Shown piece after piece: positions 41,701-49,071 of a stretch of DNA of 64,000 nucleotides (within the stretch, counting starts at the first letter, position 1; each line of letters opens with the position of its first letter). Source of the stretch: Variovorax sp. 679. GTDB lineage: Bacteria > Pseudomonadota > Gammaproteobacteria > Burkholderiales > Burkholderiaceae_C. The stretch lies in NCBI RefSeq assembly GCF_003952185.1, contig NZ_RXFS01000014.1, forward strand, positions 110,752 through 174,751. The letters run 5' to 3'. The notes beneath the pieces are model-generated. The model did not search any database, was not told where the DNA came from, and was given only the letters and a program-made list of their open reading frames with translations. The position numbers and the translations under genes were made by a program.

Positions 41701-44080
41701 GGGTTCGCAGGTCACGGTCGACGGCAATACCGCCGGCGGCTCGGCCACCGGCAACGCGGCGGCCAACAGCATCGGCGTGAAGGGCAACACCATCGCCGTG
41801 GGCAACGGGCTGCCGCTTGCCGGCGCGACCAGCGTCGCGGGCCTGGCGGGCGCGGTCGGCGACCATGCCATCTCGAACATCCAGCTGGTGACGAGCCCGA
41901 CGATCTCTTCCAAGGTGGCGGCCGCCTTCGGCGTGGACACGGCACCGGGCGCGGCGATCAGCGGCTCCACGCTGAGCGCATCGGGCAACACGCAGAGCGC
42001 GAAGGCCGTGGCCAACACGGGCAGCAACGCCATCGCGCTCGCGGCCACCGATGTGTCGGCCCGCTCGGCGCTGCTGTCGGCGCAGGGCAGCACGGCGGCG
42101 GTGGAATCGCGCTCGTTCATGCAGGCGTTCGCGCCGGCCTCGGTGTCGGGCTCTTCGGTGAAGCTCTCGAACAACAGCAACACCGCGCTGGGCGTGATCA
42201 ACGACGTGAGCAACAAGGTTTCCGTCGCGGGCGGTACCTCGGGCGGGCTTGCCGTTTCCGCGGTCATCACCCAGGGGGTGCTGCCAGGCAACAGCATCGC
42301 GCTGGGCGACCAGGTGCTGGTGAACCGCCAGTCGGCCGGAGCTTCCGTCACCAGCACCGCCGACACCGCGATCTACAACGAAGACCGCCTCGTGGTCCCC
42401 AACGCCGGCCTGCTCAACAGCAGCTTCACGGCCTCGGGCAACACGACGTACTCGGAAGCCTCGGCCAACCGAGCGACCAACGTGGCCTCGCTGGCGGGCG
42501 GCGCATCGCAGTCGGCCAAGACCGCGGTGCTGAATGCGCAGGACAGCAGCGCGGCCGTGACCGCCAATGCCAACAACGCGACGAAGCTCACGCTGACCGG
42601 CGTCAGCGCCCTCTCGGGCAGCAGCGCCACGCTGGACGGCAACAGCACCGCCGCTGCCGCAACCGGCAGCGCCGCGACCAACAGCATCGACGTGAAGAGC
42701 GGCGCCATCGCCGGCGGTGTCGCGCTGCTGCCCGCGACGACGACCGGCCCCGCGTCGTCGGTGGCCGTGTCGGCCGACCATGCGCTGGCCAACGTGCAGC
42801 TGGGCGCCGGCGCCGTGTCGGCCACCGCCACGGGCGTCATCGGCATCGACACCGCGCCGCTGTCCGCCGTCGGCACCTCGACGCTGGGCGTGACGAACAA
42901 CAGCCAGAGCGCGAAGGCCGTGTCGAACACGGCGCTCAACAGCGTGGCGCTCGCGGGCTCGAACGTGGGTGCGCGCTCGGCGCTGCAGTCGACGCAGTCG
43001 AGCACCGCGCCGGTGGCGGCGTCGTCCACGCTGGAGCTGTTCGCACCGGTGGCGTCTTCCGGCTCCACGATCCGCATCTCGGGCAACAGCAACACGGCAC
43101 TGGGCGTGATGAACGACGCGACCAACTCGCTGAGCGTGAGCGCGGTCAACGCTCTGCCGCCGGGCGCGACGGGTTCTGCCACGCTGAGCGAGACGGGCAG
43201 CGCCGACAACGTGATCGCCACCGGCGACCACGTGCTGTCGAACCGGCAGACGGCTTCCTCGACGGTCGCCGGCACGGCCAGCACCTCGATCCACAACGAC
43301 GACAACGCCGCGCCCACACCGGGGCTGATCAACGGCGCGCTCACGATCTCGGGCAACAGCACCTTCGCCGAGGCTTCGGCCAACCGCGCGACCAACACCT
43401 TCACGGTGGCGGGCAGCGCGACGCAGGGGGCCAGCACCGGCATCGCGAACGTGCAGGGCAGCACGGCCGGCGTGACGGCCACGGCCGGAACGGTGGCGAA
43501 CGTCACGCTGGCGGGTGCGGTGCCGCTCAACGGCAGCAGCATCTCGCTCGACGGCAACACCACCGCCGCCCTGGCGCGCGGCAATGCGGCGACCAACGTG
43601 ATCGAGTCGACGGCCGGCAGCGGCTACGGCGGCGCGGCCACCGCGGGCTCGTCGAGCCTGGTCGCGGCGCCGCTGGCGCTCAACGTCGGCGCCAGCGCGG
43701 CGATCCTGAACAGCCAGAGCAACGCGGGCGCGGTGACGGCCACCAGCACGGGCACGAGCTACCAGGTGGCGCTCAACGGCACCGGCGCGGGCGTGTCGAA
43801 TGGCACGGTCGGCGTCACCGGCAATGCGCTGGCGGCGCAGGCCTTCGGCAACAGCGCGACCAACCGCGTGACGCAGACGGCGCTGAACACTGGCGCACCG
43901 AGCGCAGCCATCGCCAACTACCAAGTCAACACCGGCGCGGTGACGGCCATGGTGACGAGCGTGAATTTCGGGGGCGGTGTCTCGGGCGCGGTGGGCAACA
44001 GCACGCTGCGCACCACGGGCAACCAGATCACGGCTTCGGCGACGGGCAACTCGGTGGTGTCGACGATCACCTCGCGCTGA
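38750..44080 (+). CDS. Giant secreted beta-repeat adhesin (HfaD-like position)
   Basis: A 1776-residue exported protein. It has a long basic signal peptide (residues about 1-40, cleaved after AQA) and then a protein made almost wholly of short Asn/Ser/Gly/Ala/Thr repeats with patterns like SGNSTFAEASANRATNTF and DGNTAGGSATGNAAANSIG, suggestive of a beta-solenoid or amyloid-like fibre. No Cys and few aromatic residues are seen. Residues 990-1599 are two copies of a 305-residue unit, and a third begins at about 1600. ATG 38750 follows CGAGGAG. As third gene after the CsgG-like lipoprotein it sits where hfaD lies in Caulobacter, whose product is much shorter. A bidirectional terminator follows. 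Confidence 0.8.
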   Translation: MKARKIQSRAARAPMFSRSSIGTAVAMALIAAASGAQAAETSVDAAYNGTATGTPSVNSGSNNTAPVNATITGATVGTTSTGTPSNPNPVAMSTTGNLIGATATGNSFANGIQPAPGSPVNNAATLGVATNSGVINSSVTSSKLAQESSTLQTGSVVNADNTISATTTLNNGSSVVSGAAAVGAAPQAGTSVLTYPAGAPLFDAKGNIVVTSLQSATGANSGALVQNNMVDLMLTANAGNTITTAAALERNSISAVLKANSANSTAEIQSGGAPAFAGSAVVANLQANGNGILAAVVHSATNSGSVITGLISGAPAGGTNVLQGSLSVQGNAISSAATGNEALGATAGVAGNRILIDDVSVAGTGTAATAANNSTHNGVGVTSNVNSDLAIVNSQGNIGVTTFAQTSGAQVLAGVQSSKNSQVTLADNSITAAATGNTASSAIASGKNAASFTGTAAVSNQQANTTAPVTAFLFPSVISAQTGESPGTGQTTGSTVTVSDNTSAATAQGNQITQSLAIQASTVALGNGNAVLTGGTASDGRVSAGGAATLTNLQGNYNNGGVAALNFGSQILLTANGGGAAVANNTLALTDNRQEAVALGSGATNTLTLTGNSVGTGAGIASVQMNDATSAVGAGLSTPEARMVVNGNLTGGSASLTGNLQRAIAYGNSATNTLGVSAGNLAAAAGPFLGAPASNVTVDALGGLPFSNAAGALPTVRAAYGVLNDQSVQANVNSSATGPNTFAATVNGNVSAAGVSNGGNAFVAATYGNDAASGVTLGLNNVSGSNASIANVTNTQAVAGAGTVIDATAAGGIVARTTVNGTLTNGSVSSSGNTAEALAYGSRATGNTVKVTGNNIDTAGFSLGGATLTGNVLATTAAFSVQNAQSGQGTVSAQRSGGPEVQATVTGAISNSKVDASGNTTLAGATSNSAANGVSVDAVGVSTTTAVQNLQLTSAAVSSLTGQEGALLTNKDGVQVVLGGASIQGSQVTVDGNTAGGSATGNAAANSIGVKGNTIAVGNGLPLAGATSVAGLAGAVGDHAISNIQLVTSPTISSKVAAAFGVDTAPGAAISGSTLSASGNTQSAKAVANTGSNAIALAATDVSARSALLSAQGSTAAVESRSFMQAFAPASVSGSSVKLSNNSNTALGVINDVSNKVSVAGGTSGGLAVSAVITQGVLPGNSIALGDQVLVNRQSAGASVTSTADTAIYNEDRLVVPNAGLLNSSFTASGNTTYSEASANRATNVASLAGGASQSAKTAVLNAQDSSAAVTANANNATKLTLTGVSALSGSSATLDGNSTAAAATGSAATNSIDVKSGAIAGGVALLPATTTGPASSVAVSADHALANVQLGAGAVSATATGVIGIDTAPLSAVGTSTLGVTNNSQSAKAVSNTALNSVALAGSNVGARSALQSTQSSTAPVAASSTLELFAPVASSGSTIRISGNSNTALGVMNDATNSLSVSAVNALPPGATGSATLSETGSADNVIATGDHVLSNRQTASSTVAGTASTSIHNDDNAAPTPGLINGALTISGNSTFAEASANRATNTFTVAGSATQGASTGIANVQGSTAGVTATAGTVANVTLAGAVPLNGSSISLDGNTTAALARGNAATNVIESTAGSGYGGAATAGSSSLVAAPLALNVGASAAILNSQSNAGAVTATSTGTSYQVALNGTGAGVSNGTVGVTGNALAAQAFGNSATNRVTQTALNTGAPSAAIANYQVNTGAVTAMVTSVNFGGGVSGAVGNSTLRTTGNQITASATGNSVVSTITSR
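41717..43560 (+). repeat. Tandem 915-bp (305-residue) duplication inside the adhesin gene
   Basis: The marker V/L-DGN recurs at 41717, 42632 and 43547, exactly 915 bp apart each time. NSNTALGV recurs at 42173 and 43085 (912 bp apart). Other paired blocks are QSAKAV, ARSAL and EASANRATN. Two full diverged copies are present and the start of a third. Divergence is high enough to suggest an old duplication kept under selection. Confidence 0.85.
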
Positions 44081-44094
44081 ACTGCATCGCCTTG

Positions 44095-44131
44095 AAAAAA
44101 AGCCGCGGGCCTTCGGGCCGGCGGCTTTTTT
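44095..44131. terminator. Bidirectional rho-independent terminator
   Basis: An A-run, the stem GCCGC (44102-44106) with GCGGC (44121-44125) continued by GGCC/GGCC around a TTCG loop, then a T-run. It works in both directions between the convergent adhesin and ChaN-like genes. Confidence 0.9.
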
Positions 44132-44150
44132 CTCGTGGATCGCGTTCCGT

Positions 44151-45032
44151 TCAGGTCTTCGGCTGCGGCCTCGTCTGCTGCCGCTTGAATTCGGCGCAGT
44201 AGTCCTTCTCGGGCAGGGGCGGCGTGCGCCATGTGCGGTCGTAGTCGCCGGGCTCCGGGCCGGCCGCGGAGGCAGGCGCCGCCATCAGCCGCACGGTGGC
44301 GACCTTCACGTCGTCGGGCAGGTGCTGCGGAACGCCGAGCGTGCGCACGACGTGGCCCGCTCCGGCGATCAGCAGCACCGTCTGGCCCGGCTTCCTCGCC
44401 TTGACGATGGCCTGCGCCATCGCGCGGTCGCGGCCGACCTGGATGCGCGTCATCGGCACGATCTGCGACTCGGGGAGCATCCTGCAGTGGCCCTCGCGCA
44501 CGGCATCCTGCTGCGCGGCATAGGCCTCGCCGTTGAGCTGCACGTCGAGCGAGACGTCGGCCATGGCGTCCTTCATGCGGGCGCGCGGCAGGTTGGCGCC
44601 GACCACTGGCACCCCGGCGCGCACGGCGGCCATCACTGCGGGGCCGTAGCTGGCCCAGGGCCAGGCCTTGTCGCTCCAGTCGAGGGCCGCCTGCACCTGC
44701 GCCTCGGTGGCGGCGGGCGCGAGCTGCGCGGTGTTGCGGCCTTCCTCGGCCATCTCGAGCGCCAGCGCGGCGAGATGGCCGCGCGCGGCCAGCGCCTCGA
44801 CGGCCTCGCGCTCGATGACGTGATGCTCGGGCGCGTCGTGCTGCTCGCCGAGCAGCAGGGCGTCCACCGGCTGGAGTGCCGCGATGCGGCGCGCGACAGG
44901 GGCATCGGGCGCGTCGGGGCCGGAAGAAGAGGAGGACTGGGAAAGCGCCGAGCAGCCCGTGAATGCGGTGGCGGCGAGCAGGGGAAGCAGCAGGAGCCGG
45001 GAAGCCCGAACGGGCCAGTGTGGAGAAGGCAT
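44151..45032 (-). CDS. ChaN-family lipoprotein
   Basis: A 293-residue outer-membrane lipoprotein with lipobox AFTGC (Cys27). The domain starts LLLGEQHDAPEHHVIERE, the family's conserved N-terminal signature with its His residues. It continues with LALEMAEEGRN and ends with the LLIAGAGHVVRTLGVPQHL segment. ChaN-type proteins bind heme dimers at the outer membrane and are thought to take part in iron acquisition; the wider family is also related to erythromycin-esterase/TraB-like folds. The C-terminal part (PEKDYCAEFKRQQ) is variable. It is convergent with the adhesin gene and divergent from the AbrB-type gene. Confidence 0.85.
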   Translation of the reverse strand: MPSPHWPVRASRLLLLPLLAATAFTGCSALSQSSSSSGPDAPDAPVARRIAALQPVDALLLGEQHDAPEHHVIEREAVEALAARGHLAALALEMAEEGRNTAQLAPAATEAQVQAALDWSDKAWPWASYGPAVMAAVRAGVPVVGANLPRARMKDAMADVSLDVQLNGEAYAAQQDAVREGHCRMLPESQIVPMTRIQVGRDRAMAQAIVKARKPGQTVLLIAGAGHVVRTLGVPQHLPDDVKVATVRLMAAPASAAGPEPGDYDRTWRTPPLPEKDYCAEFKRQQTRPQPKT

Positions 45033-45109
45033 CGCGCCATACTATGCCCTCGGCGTGCGCACGCGGTGCCGTCCGTTTCCGCTTTTCCCTGTCATCCCCT
45101 TCGCTCCCT

Positions 45110-46171
45110 GTGTCCTCCCGCTTCTTCGTCCGCGTGCTGGCCACGCTGCTGCTGGCGCTTGCCGCAGCGGGCGTCTGCCTCGCGCTCCGAACGCCCCTGC
45201 CCTGGATGATCGGACCGCTGCTCGCGGTGTCGGTGGCCTCCATCGCCGGTGCGCCCACCGCGAGCTACACGCCGCTGCGCAACGCGGGGCAATGGACCAT
45301 CGGCACCGCGCTCGGGCTGTACTTCACGCCGCACGTGGTGGCGCTGGTGGCCAGTGTGTGGTGGGCGATCGTGCTGGCCATCGCCTGGGCGCTGCTGCTG
45401 GGCGTGGGCTTCGGCCGCTGGCTGCACGCGATGCACGCGGCGCGCATGCCCCAAGTGCCGGCGAATTCGATGAGAGCCACGACTTACTTTTCGGGCGCCA
45501 TCGGCGGCGCCTCGGAGATGACGCTGATGGCCGAGTCGGCCGGCGCGCGCACCGACCTCGTGGCAGCGGCGCACAGCCTGCGGCTCGTGGTGGTGACGGT
45601 GACGATCCCTTTCGCGATGCAGTGGAGCGGGTTGCACGGGCTGGAGATCAATCCGCCAGGCGTGCGCGAGGTGAACCTGGGCGGGCTGGCGCTGCTCGCG
45701 GTGGCGACCGGCATCGGCGGCCTCGCGATGCGCGCGCTGAAGCGCACCAACCCGTGGTTCATGGGGCCGCTGCTGGTGGCGATGGGCTTCACCGTGGCGG
45801 GCCAGTCGCTGTCGGCCGTGCCCGGATGGATGTCGAACACGGCGCAGCTCGTCATCGCGGTGAGCCTGGGTGTGCGCTTCAGCCGCGAGTTCCTGCACAC
45901 GGCGCCACGCTGGCTGGGCTCGGTGGTGCTGGGCACCTTCGGCATGCTGCTGCTGTGCGGCGCGGTGGCCTGGCTGCTGGCCTGGGCCACCGGGCTGCAT
46001 CCGGCCACGATGATCCTGGGCACCTCGCCGGGCGGCATCGCCGAGATGTCGATCACGGCCAAGGTGCTTCAGCTGGGCGTGCCGGTGGTCACCGCCTTCC
46101 AGGTCTGCCGGCTGGTGGCGGTGCTGGTGCTCGTGGGGCCGATGTTCCGGTGGATCTACCGTCGGGCATGA
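45110..46171 (+). CDS. AbrB-family inner-membrane protein
   Basis: A polytopic membrane protein with about ten helices and the duplicated AbrB layout. The N-terminal copy has TPLPWMIGPLLAVSV and NAGQWTIGTALGLYFTP. The C-terminal copy has NPWFMGPLLVAMGF, then LGTSPGGIAEMSITAKVLQLGVPVV. It is unrelated to the DNA-binding AbrB of Bacillus. Function is uncertain; the E. coli homologue was reported to affect gene regulation and some relatives are annotated as transporters. I take GTG 45110 (353 residues, family length) as start; ATG 45044 in the same frame (375 residues) would leave only 11 bp to the divergent ChaN-like start. Confidence 0.85.
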   Translation: MSSRFFVRVLATLLLALAAAGVCLALRTPLPWMIGPLLAVSVASIAGAPTASYTPLRNAGQWTIGTALGLYFTPHVVALVASVWWAIVLAIAWALLLGVGFGRWLHAMHAARMPQVPANSMRATTYFSGAIGGASEMTLMAESAGARTDLVAAAHSLRLVVVTVTIPFAMQWSGLHGLEINPPGVREVNLGGLALLAVATGIGGLAMRALKRTNPWFMGPLLVAMGFTVAGQSLSAVPGWMSNTAQLVIAVSLGVRFSREFLHTAPRWLGSVVLGTFGMLLLCGAVAWLLAWATGLHPATMILGTSPGGIAEMSITAKVLQLGVPVVTAFQVCRLVAVLVLVGPMFRWIYRRA

Positions 46172-46197
46172 AAAAAGCGCCCCTCGGGGCGCTTTTT
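46172..46197. terminator. Bidirectional rho-independent terminator
   Basis: AAAAAGCGCCCC, a short loop, and GGGGCGCTTTTT form a near-perfect palindromic hairpin directly after the AbrB-family stop. It also suits the convergent DUF3567 gene ending at 46229. Confidence 0.92.
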
Positions 46198-46228
46198 GCT
46201 GTTTCTCGGGAAGCCGGCCGGATCGGGC

Positions 46229-46540
46229 TTAATGCACCAGAACCGGGGTGTGCGCCAGTTCGGCGTAGCCCTCGAGCGTGTCTTCCACTTCTTCCTGGGT
46301 GGGGGTGTTGAGCTGCCACGCCGCGATCTGCTGCTGGAACAGTTCGGCCCAGGAACCGTCGAGGTAGACCTCCTTGCCCGAGCGTTTGTCCACGATCTCG
46401 AAGCCGTGGCGTTCCAGAACCGGCATGTTCGGCTGCTCGGGCGTGTCGCCCTCGTTGGGCTGCACGTGCACGACGACGAAAGACTCCGAGTCATAAAGCA
46501 TGTTCATGGCGGGCCCTGTGAAGATGTCGATGGCGTTCAT
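46229..46540 (-). CDS. DUF3567 protein
   Basis: A 103-residue acidic cytoplasmic protein of the DUF3567 family, which I know mainly from Burkholderiales. Features are MLYDSESFVVVHVQ, the central HGFEIVDKRSGKEVYLDG and the C-terminal EEVEDTLEGYAELAHTPV. Family members usually begin at the Met before LYDS, so ATG 46507 (92 residues) is a good alternative to ATG 46540. A clear AT-rich promoter lies upstream. Function unknown. It is monocistronic between two terminator or intergenic regions. Confidence 0.88.
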   Translation of the reverse strand: MNAIDIFTGPAMNMLYDSESFVVVHVQPNEGDTPEQPNMPVLERHGFEIVDKRSGKEVYLDGSWAELFQQQIAAWQLNTPTQEEVEDTLEGYAELAHTPVLVH

Positions 46541-46573
46541 GAAGGGTTAGATAGCAATCAACGCGCCAGTTTC

Positions 46574-46601
46574 AAGATAGGTTGTCTATTTGTAAAACCA
46601 A
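46574..46601 (-). promoter_or_regulatory. Promoter of the DUF3567 gene, flanked by an inverted repeat
   Basis: On the minus strand TTGGTT (46601-46596), a 16-bp spacer and TATCTT (46579-46574) form a plausible sigma-70 promoter. GCCAGTT (46565-46571) and AACTGGC (46600-46606) are an inverted repeat enclosing it, a layout suited to a repressor. Confidence 0.45.
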
Positions 46602-46655
46602 CTGGCTAATCGGCATATCTCCGGGCCCTTTTGCTTCGATGGTGTGACTTTCTCC

Positions 46656-47831
46656 TCAATTTGCCGGGTCCGCAGGAAGGGGTTTGCGCAATTGGGCGTC
46701 AGCGAAGTCCCCGTTCGCCTCCGTCTGCTTGATCCGCACGGGCAGGTAGCCGTAGGCCGGCGCGAGCCAGAGTTCCAGCTTCCTGTCGAACTGCTTGCGC
46801 GGGTCGCGGGTGAGCTTTCGGGCGACGTATTCGCCGGCCGGAAGGCTCAGTTTCTCCTCGTCGCCGACCACGAAGACCCAGACCTCGGCGTCGCGCGGCC
46901 CTACCGTCTGGACCGAGATCCGGGTGCCGGCCGGATAGCGCCCGGGGCTGGCAGCCAGCAGGCCGCCGAGCTGCATCATCACGCTCATGCGATCCTGTGC
47001 GCCGGGCAGCAGGGGCACCGGAGGCACGTTGCTGCTGAACACGACCTCTCCCCGGTCGCGCGCGAAATGCGAGGCCACCTCGGACTTGCGGCTTTCCGAG
47101 TACCGCTCCGGCTCGAGGCCGGAAGGGCCGATGCGACCGGTGCTGTGCCAGTTCAGCAGGGTGAAGAACACCGCCTTGAGCGTCAGCCGGCCGTCGTAGC
47201 GGCTGCCGTCCTGCAGCCAGACCAGCTCGCCGAACACGCCGCGCTGCGGAGAAGCCCCGGACTGGCCGGTGGCCTCGAAATCGAGCGTGACCGAGCCCGG
47301 GATCTTCATCGCCTGGGTGCCCGCGATGGTGCCCGAGCCCTCGCCGCCCGCCGCCGCGGTGCCGGTTCCGGTGCCGCCGGCGGGAGATGTCGCACCCGCC
47401 GGGGCGCTGGCCGGCGCTTCCGGCGGCGTTGCTCCTGAATCGGTAGCGGCTTGAGTCGTCAGGTCGGGCGTTTCCGGGGCGGGAATGGCGGGTGTGTCGG
47501 GTTCCGGCGCAACGGCTGCCGGTGCCGGCTTCGGCCGGGGCGCCGTGGGCTCGCGCGGACGTCGCGGCTTGGGTGGCGGCGCGGGCTTGGTCTCGGCCGG
47601 CGCGGCTGCGGGAGCGGGGGCTTCCGAGGCCGGCGGCGCGATCACGATCGTCCGGGTGCTGAACTTGTTCGCCAGCGGCGAAGGCTCCGGCCCGATGGCC
47701 ATCGGCGCCACCCCGAGCAGCACCACGTGGACCAGCGCCACGAGCAACGTCAGCCCGATCAGCGCGCGCCACGAAGGGCGCCCGGGCAGGCCTGCAGGCA
47801 GCGAGGAAGAGGGGGCGACGAGCGTCGGCAT
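46656..47831 (-). CDS. DUF3108 envelope protein with Pro/Ala-rich linker
   Basis: A 391-residue protein. One hydrophobic helix (about residues 22-46) anchors it in the inner membrane. A Pro/Ala-rich linker (about 60-165) follows, much like a TonB or periplasm-spanning segment. The DUF3108 domain (about 175-391) includes GSVTLDFEATGQ, LNWHSTGRIGPSGLEPERYSESR and EVWVFVVGDEE, and ends KQTEANGDFADAQL. The family is thought to be beta-barrel-like and periplasmic; its function is unknown. ATG 47831 starts just before the helix. It is divergent from the FAH-family gene. Confidence 0.87.
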   Translation of the reverse strand: MPTLVAPSSSLPAGLPGRPSWRALIGLTLLVALVHVVLLGVAPMAIGPEPSPLANKFSTRTIVIAPPASEAPAPAAAPAETKPAPPPKPRRPREPTAPRPKPAPAAVAPEPDTPAIPAPETPDLTTQAATDSGATPPEAPASAPAGATSPAGGTGTGTAAAGGEGSGTIAGTQAMKIPGSVTLDFEATGQSGASPQRGVFGELVWLQDGSRYDGRLTLKAVFFTLLNWHSTGRIGPSGLEPERYSESRKSEVASHFARDRGEVVFSSNVPPVPLLPGAQDRMSVMMQLGGLLAASPGRYPAGTRISVQTVGPRDAEVWVFVVGDEEKLSLPAGEYVARKLTRDPRKQFDRKLELWLAPAYGYLPVRIKQTEANGDFADAQLRKPLPADPAN

Positions 47832-47970
47832 CGTTGTGTGGAGTGGGCGCCGGCACGGAGGTTCACGAAGACCACCTCGGTACACTGCCGCCCGTCCAAC
47901 CAGTTTAAGTGGGAGCGGCTCCCGGCCCCGCGCCGGTGCCGCATCCCTGCTCTCACGCACGCACCGCATC

Positions 47971-49065
47971 ATGAAACTCGCCACCCTGAAAGACGGCTCG
48001 CGCGACGGCCAGCTCGTCGTCGTCTCGCGCGACCTCACGCTCGCCCACTACGCCACCGGCATCGCGAACCGGCTGCAGCAGGCGCTGGACGACTGGGGCT
48101 TCATGAGCCCGCAGCTGCAGGACCTGTACGCCAACCTCAACGCCGGCCGTGCGCGCCACTCCTTTCCCTTCGACCCGTCGATGTGCATGGCCCCGCTGCC
48201 GCGCGCCTACCAGTGGGCCGACGGCTCGGCCTACCTGAACCATGTCGAGCTGGTGCGCAAGGCGCGCAACGCCGAGGTGCCCGAGAGCTTCTACACCGAC
48301 CCGCTGATGTACCAGGGCGGCAGCGACGACTTCATCGGCCCGACCGACGACGTGGTGGTGCCCAGCGAGGCCATGGGCATCGACTTCGAGGCCGAGATCG
48401 CGGTCATCACCGGTGACGTGCGCATGGGCGCCACGCCCGACCAGGCGCTCGACGGCATCCGCCTCGTGATGCTGGCCAACGACGTGAGCCTGCGCAACCT
48501 GATCCCGGCCGAGCTGGCCAAGGGCTTCGGCTTCTTCCAGAGCAAGCCCGCCACCGCCTTCAGCCCCGTGGCCGTGACGCTCGACGAGCTCGGCGAAGCC
48601 TGGCAGGACGGCCGGGTGCACCTCGCGCTGCAAAGCAGCTGGAACGGCCGCAAGGTCGGCATGTGCGATGCCGGCCCGGAAATGACCTTCCACTTCGGCC
48701 AGCTCATCGCCCACGTCGCCAAGACGCGCAACGTGCGCGCTGGCAGCATCGTGGGCAGCGGCACCGTGAGCAACAAGGGCGTAGAGAAGAACGGCCACAT
48801 GGACTGGCCCAAGGGCTACTCGTGCATCGCCGAGAAGCGCTGCATCGAGACCATCCAGACCGGCCAGCCCTACACCGACTTCATGAAGTTCGGCGACACC
48901 ATCCGCATCGAGATGAAGGGGTTGGACGGGCGCTCGCTGTTCGGCGCGATCGACCAGGAAATCGTGTCGACGGCCGGCCGGCCGAAGGAGGCGCCGGTGT
49001 CGCTGGTGAAGCCGCAGCAGGCGGCCGACGAGGCACCGCAGGAAGAAAGCGCCTCGGAAGACTGA
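47971..49065 (+). CDS. Fumarylacetoacetate hydrolase-family protein
   Basis: A 364-residue metal-dependent hydrolase. The metal-binding acidic residues lie in GIDFEAEIAVITGDV. The substrate-loop region is LIPAELAKGFGFFQSKPATAFSP (motif near residues 170-192). The C-terminal catalytic core includes IVGSGTVSNKG. It is of the type with an N-terminal subdomain (about 1-80), as in bacterial fumarylacetoacetases of tyrosine and homogentisate catabolism. The last 25 or so residues are a non-conserved Gln/Glu tail. Other tyrosine-pathway genes are not next to it, so other C-C bond or acyl-pyruvate substrates remain possible. ATG 47971 is the first start after a 139-bp gap. Confidence 0.88.
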   Translation: MKLATLKDGSRDGQLVVVSRDLTLAHYATGIANRLQQALDDWGFMSPQLQDLYANLNAGRARHSFPFDPSMCMAPLPRAYQWADGSAYLNHVELVRKARNAEVPESFYTDPLMYQGGSDDFIGPTDDVVVPSEAMGIDFEAEIAVITGDVRMGATPDQALDGIRLVMLANDVSLRNLIPAELAKGFGFFQSKPATAFSPVAVTLDELGEAWQDGRVHLALQSSWNGRKVGMCDAGPEMTFHFGQLIAHVAKTRNVRAGSIVGSGTVSNKGVEKNGHMDWPKGYSCIAEKRCIETIQTGQPYTDFMKFGDTIRIEMKGLDGRSLFGAIDQEIVSTAGRPKEAPVSLVKPQQAADEAPQEESASED

Positions 49066-49071
49066 AGCCGC

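Noticed and set aside
37256..43924. An unbroken antisense frame of 2222 residues opposite the adhesin operon
   Set aside because: It is Arg/Ala/Gly/His-rich with no domain, spans two unrelated sense genes and reflects the low stop-codon frequency of GC-rich repeats. The sense genes have signal peptides, ribosome sites and a terminator.
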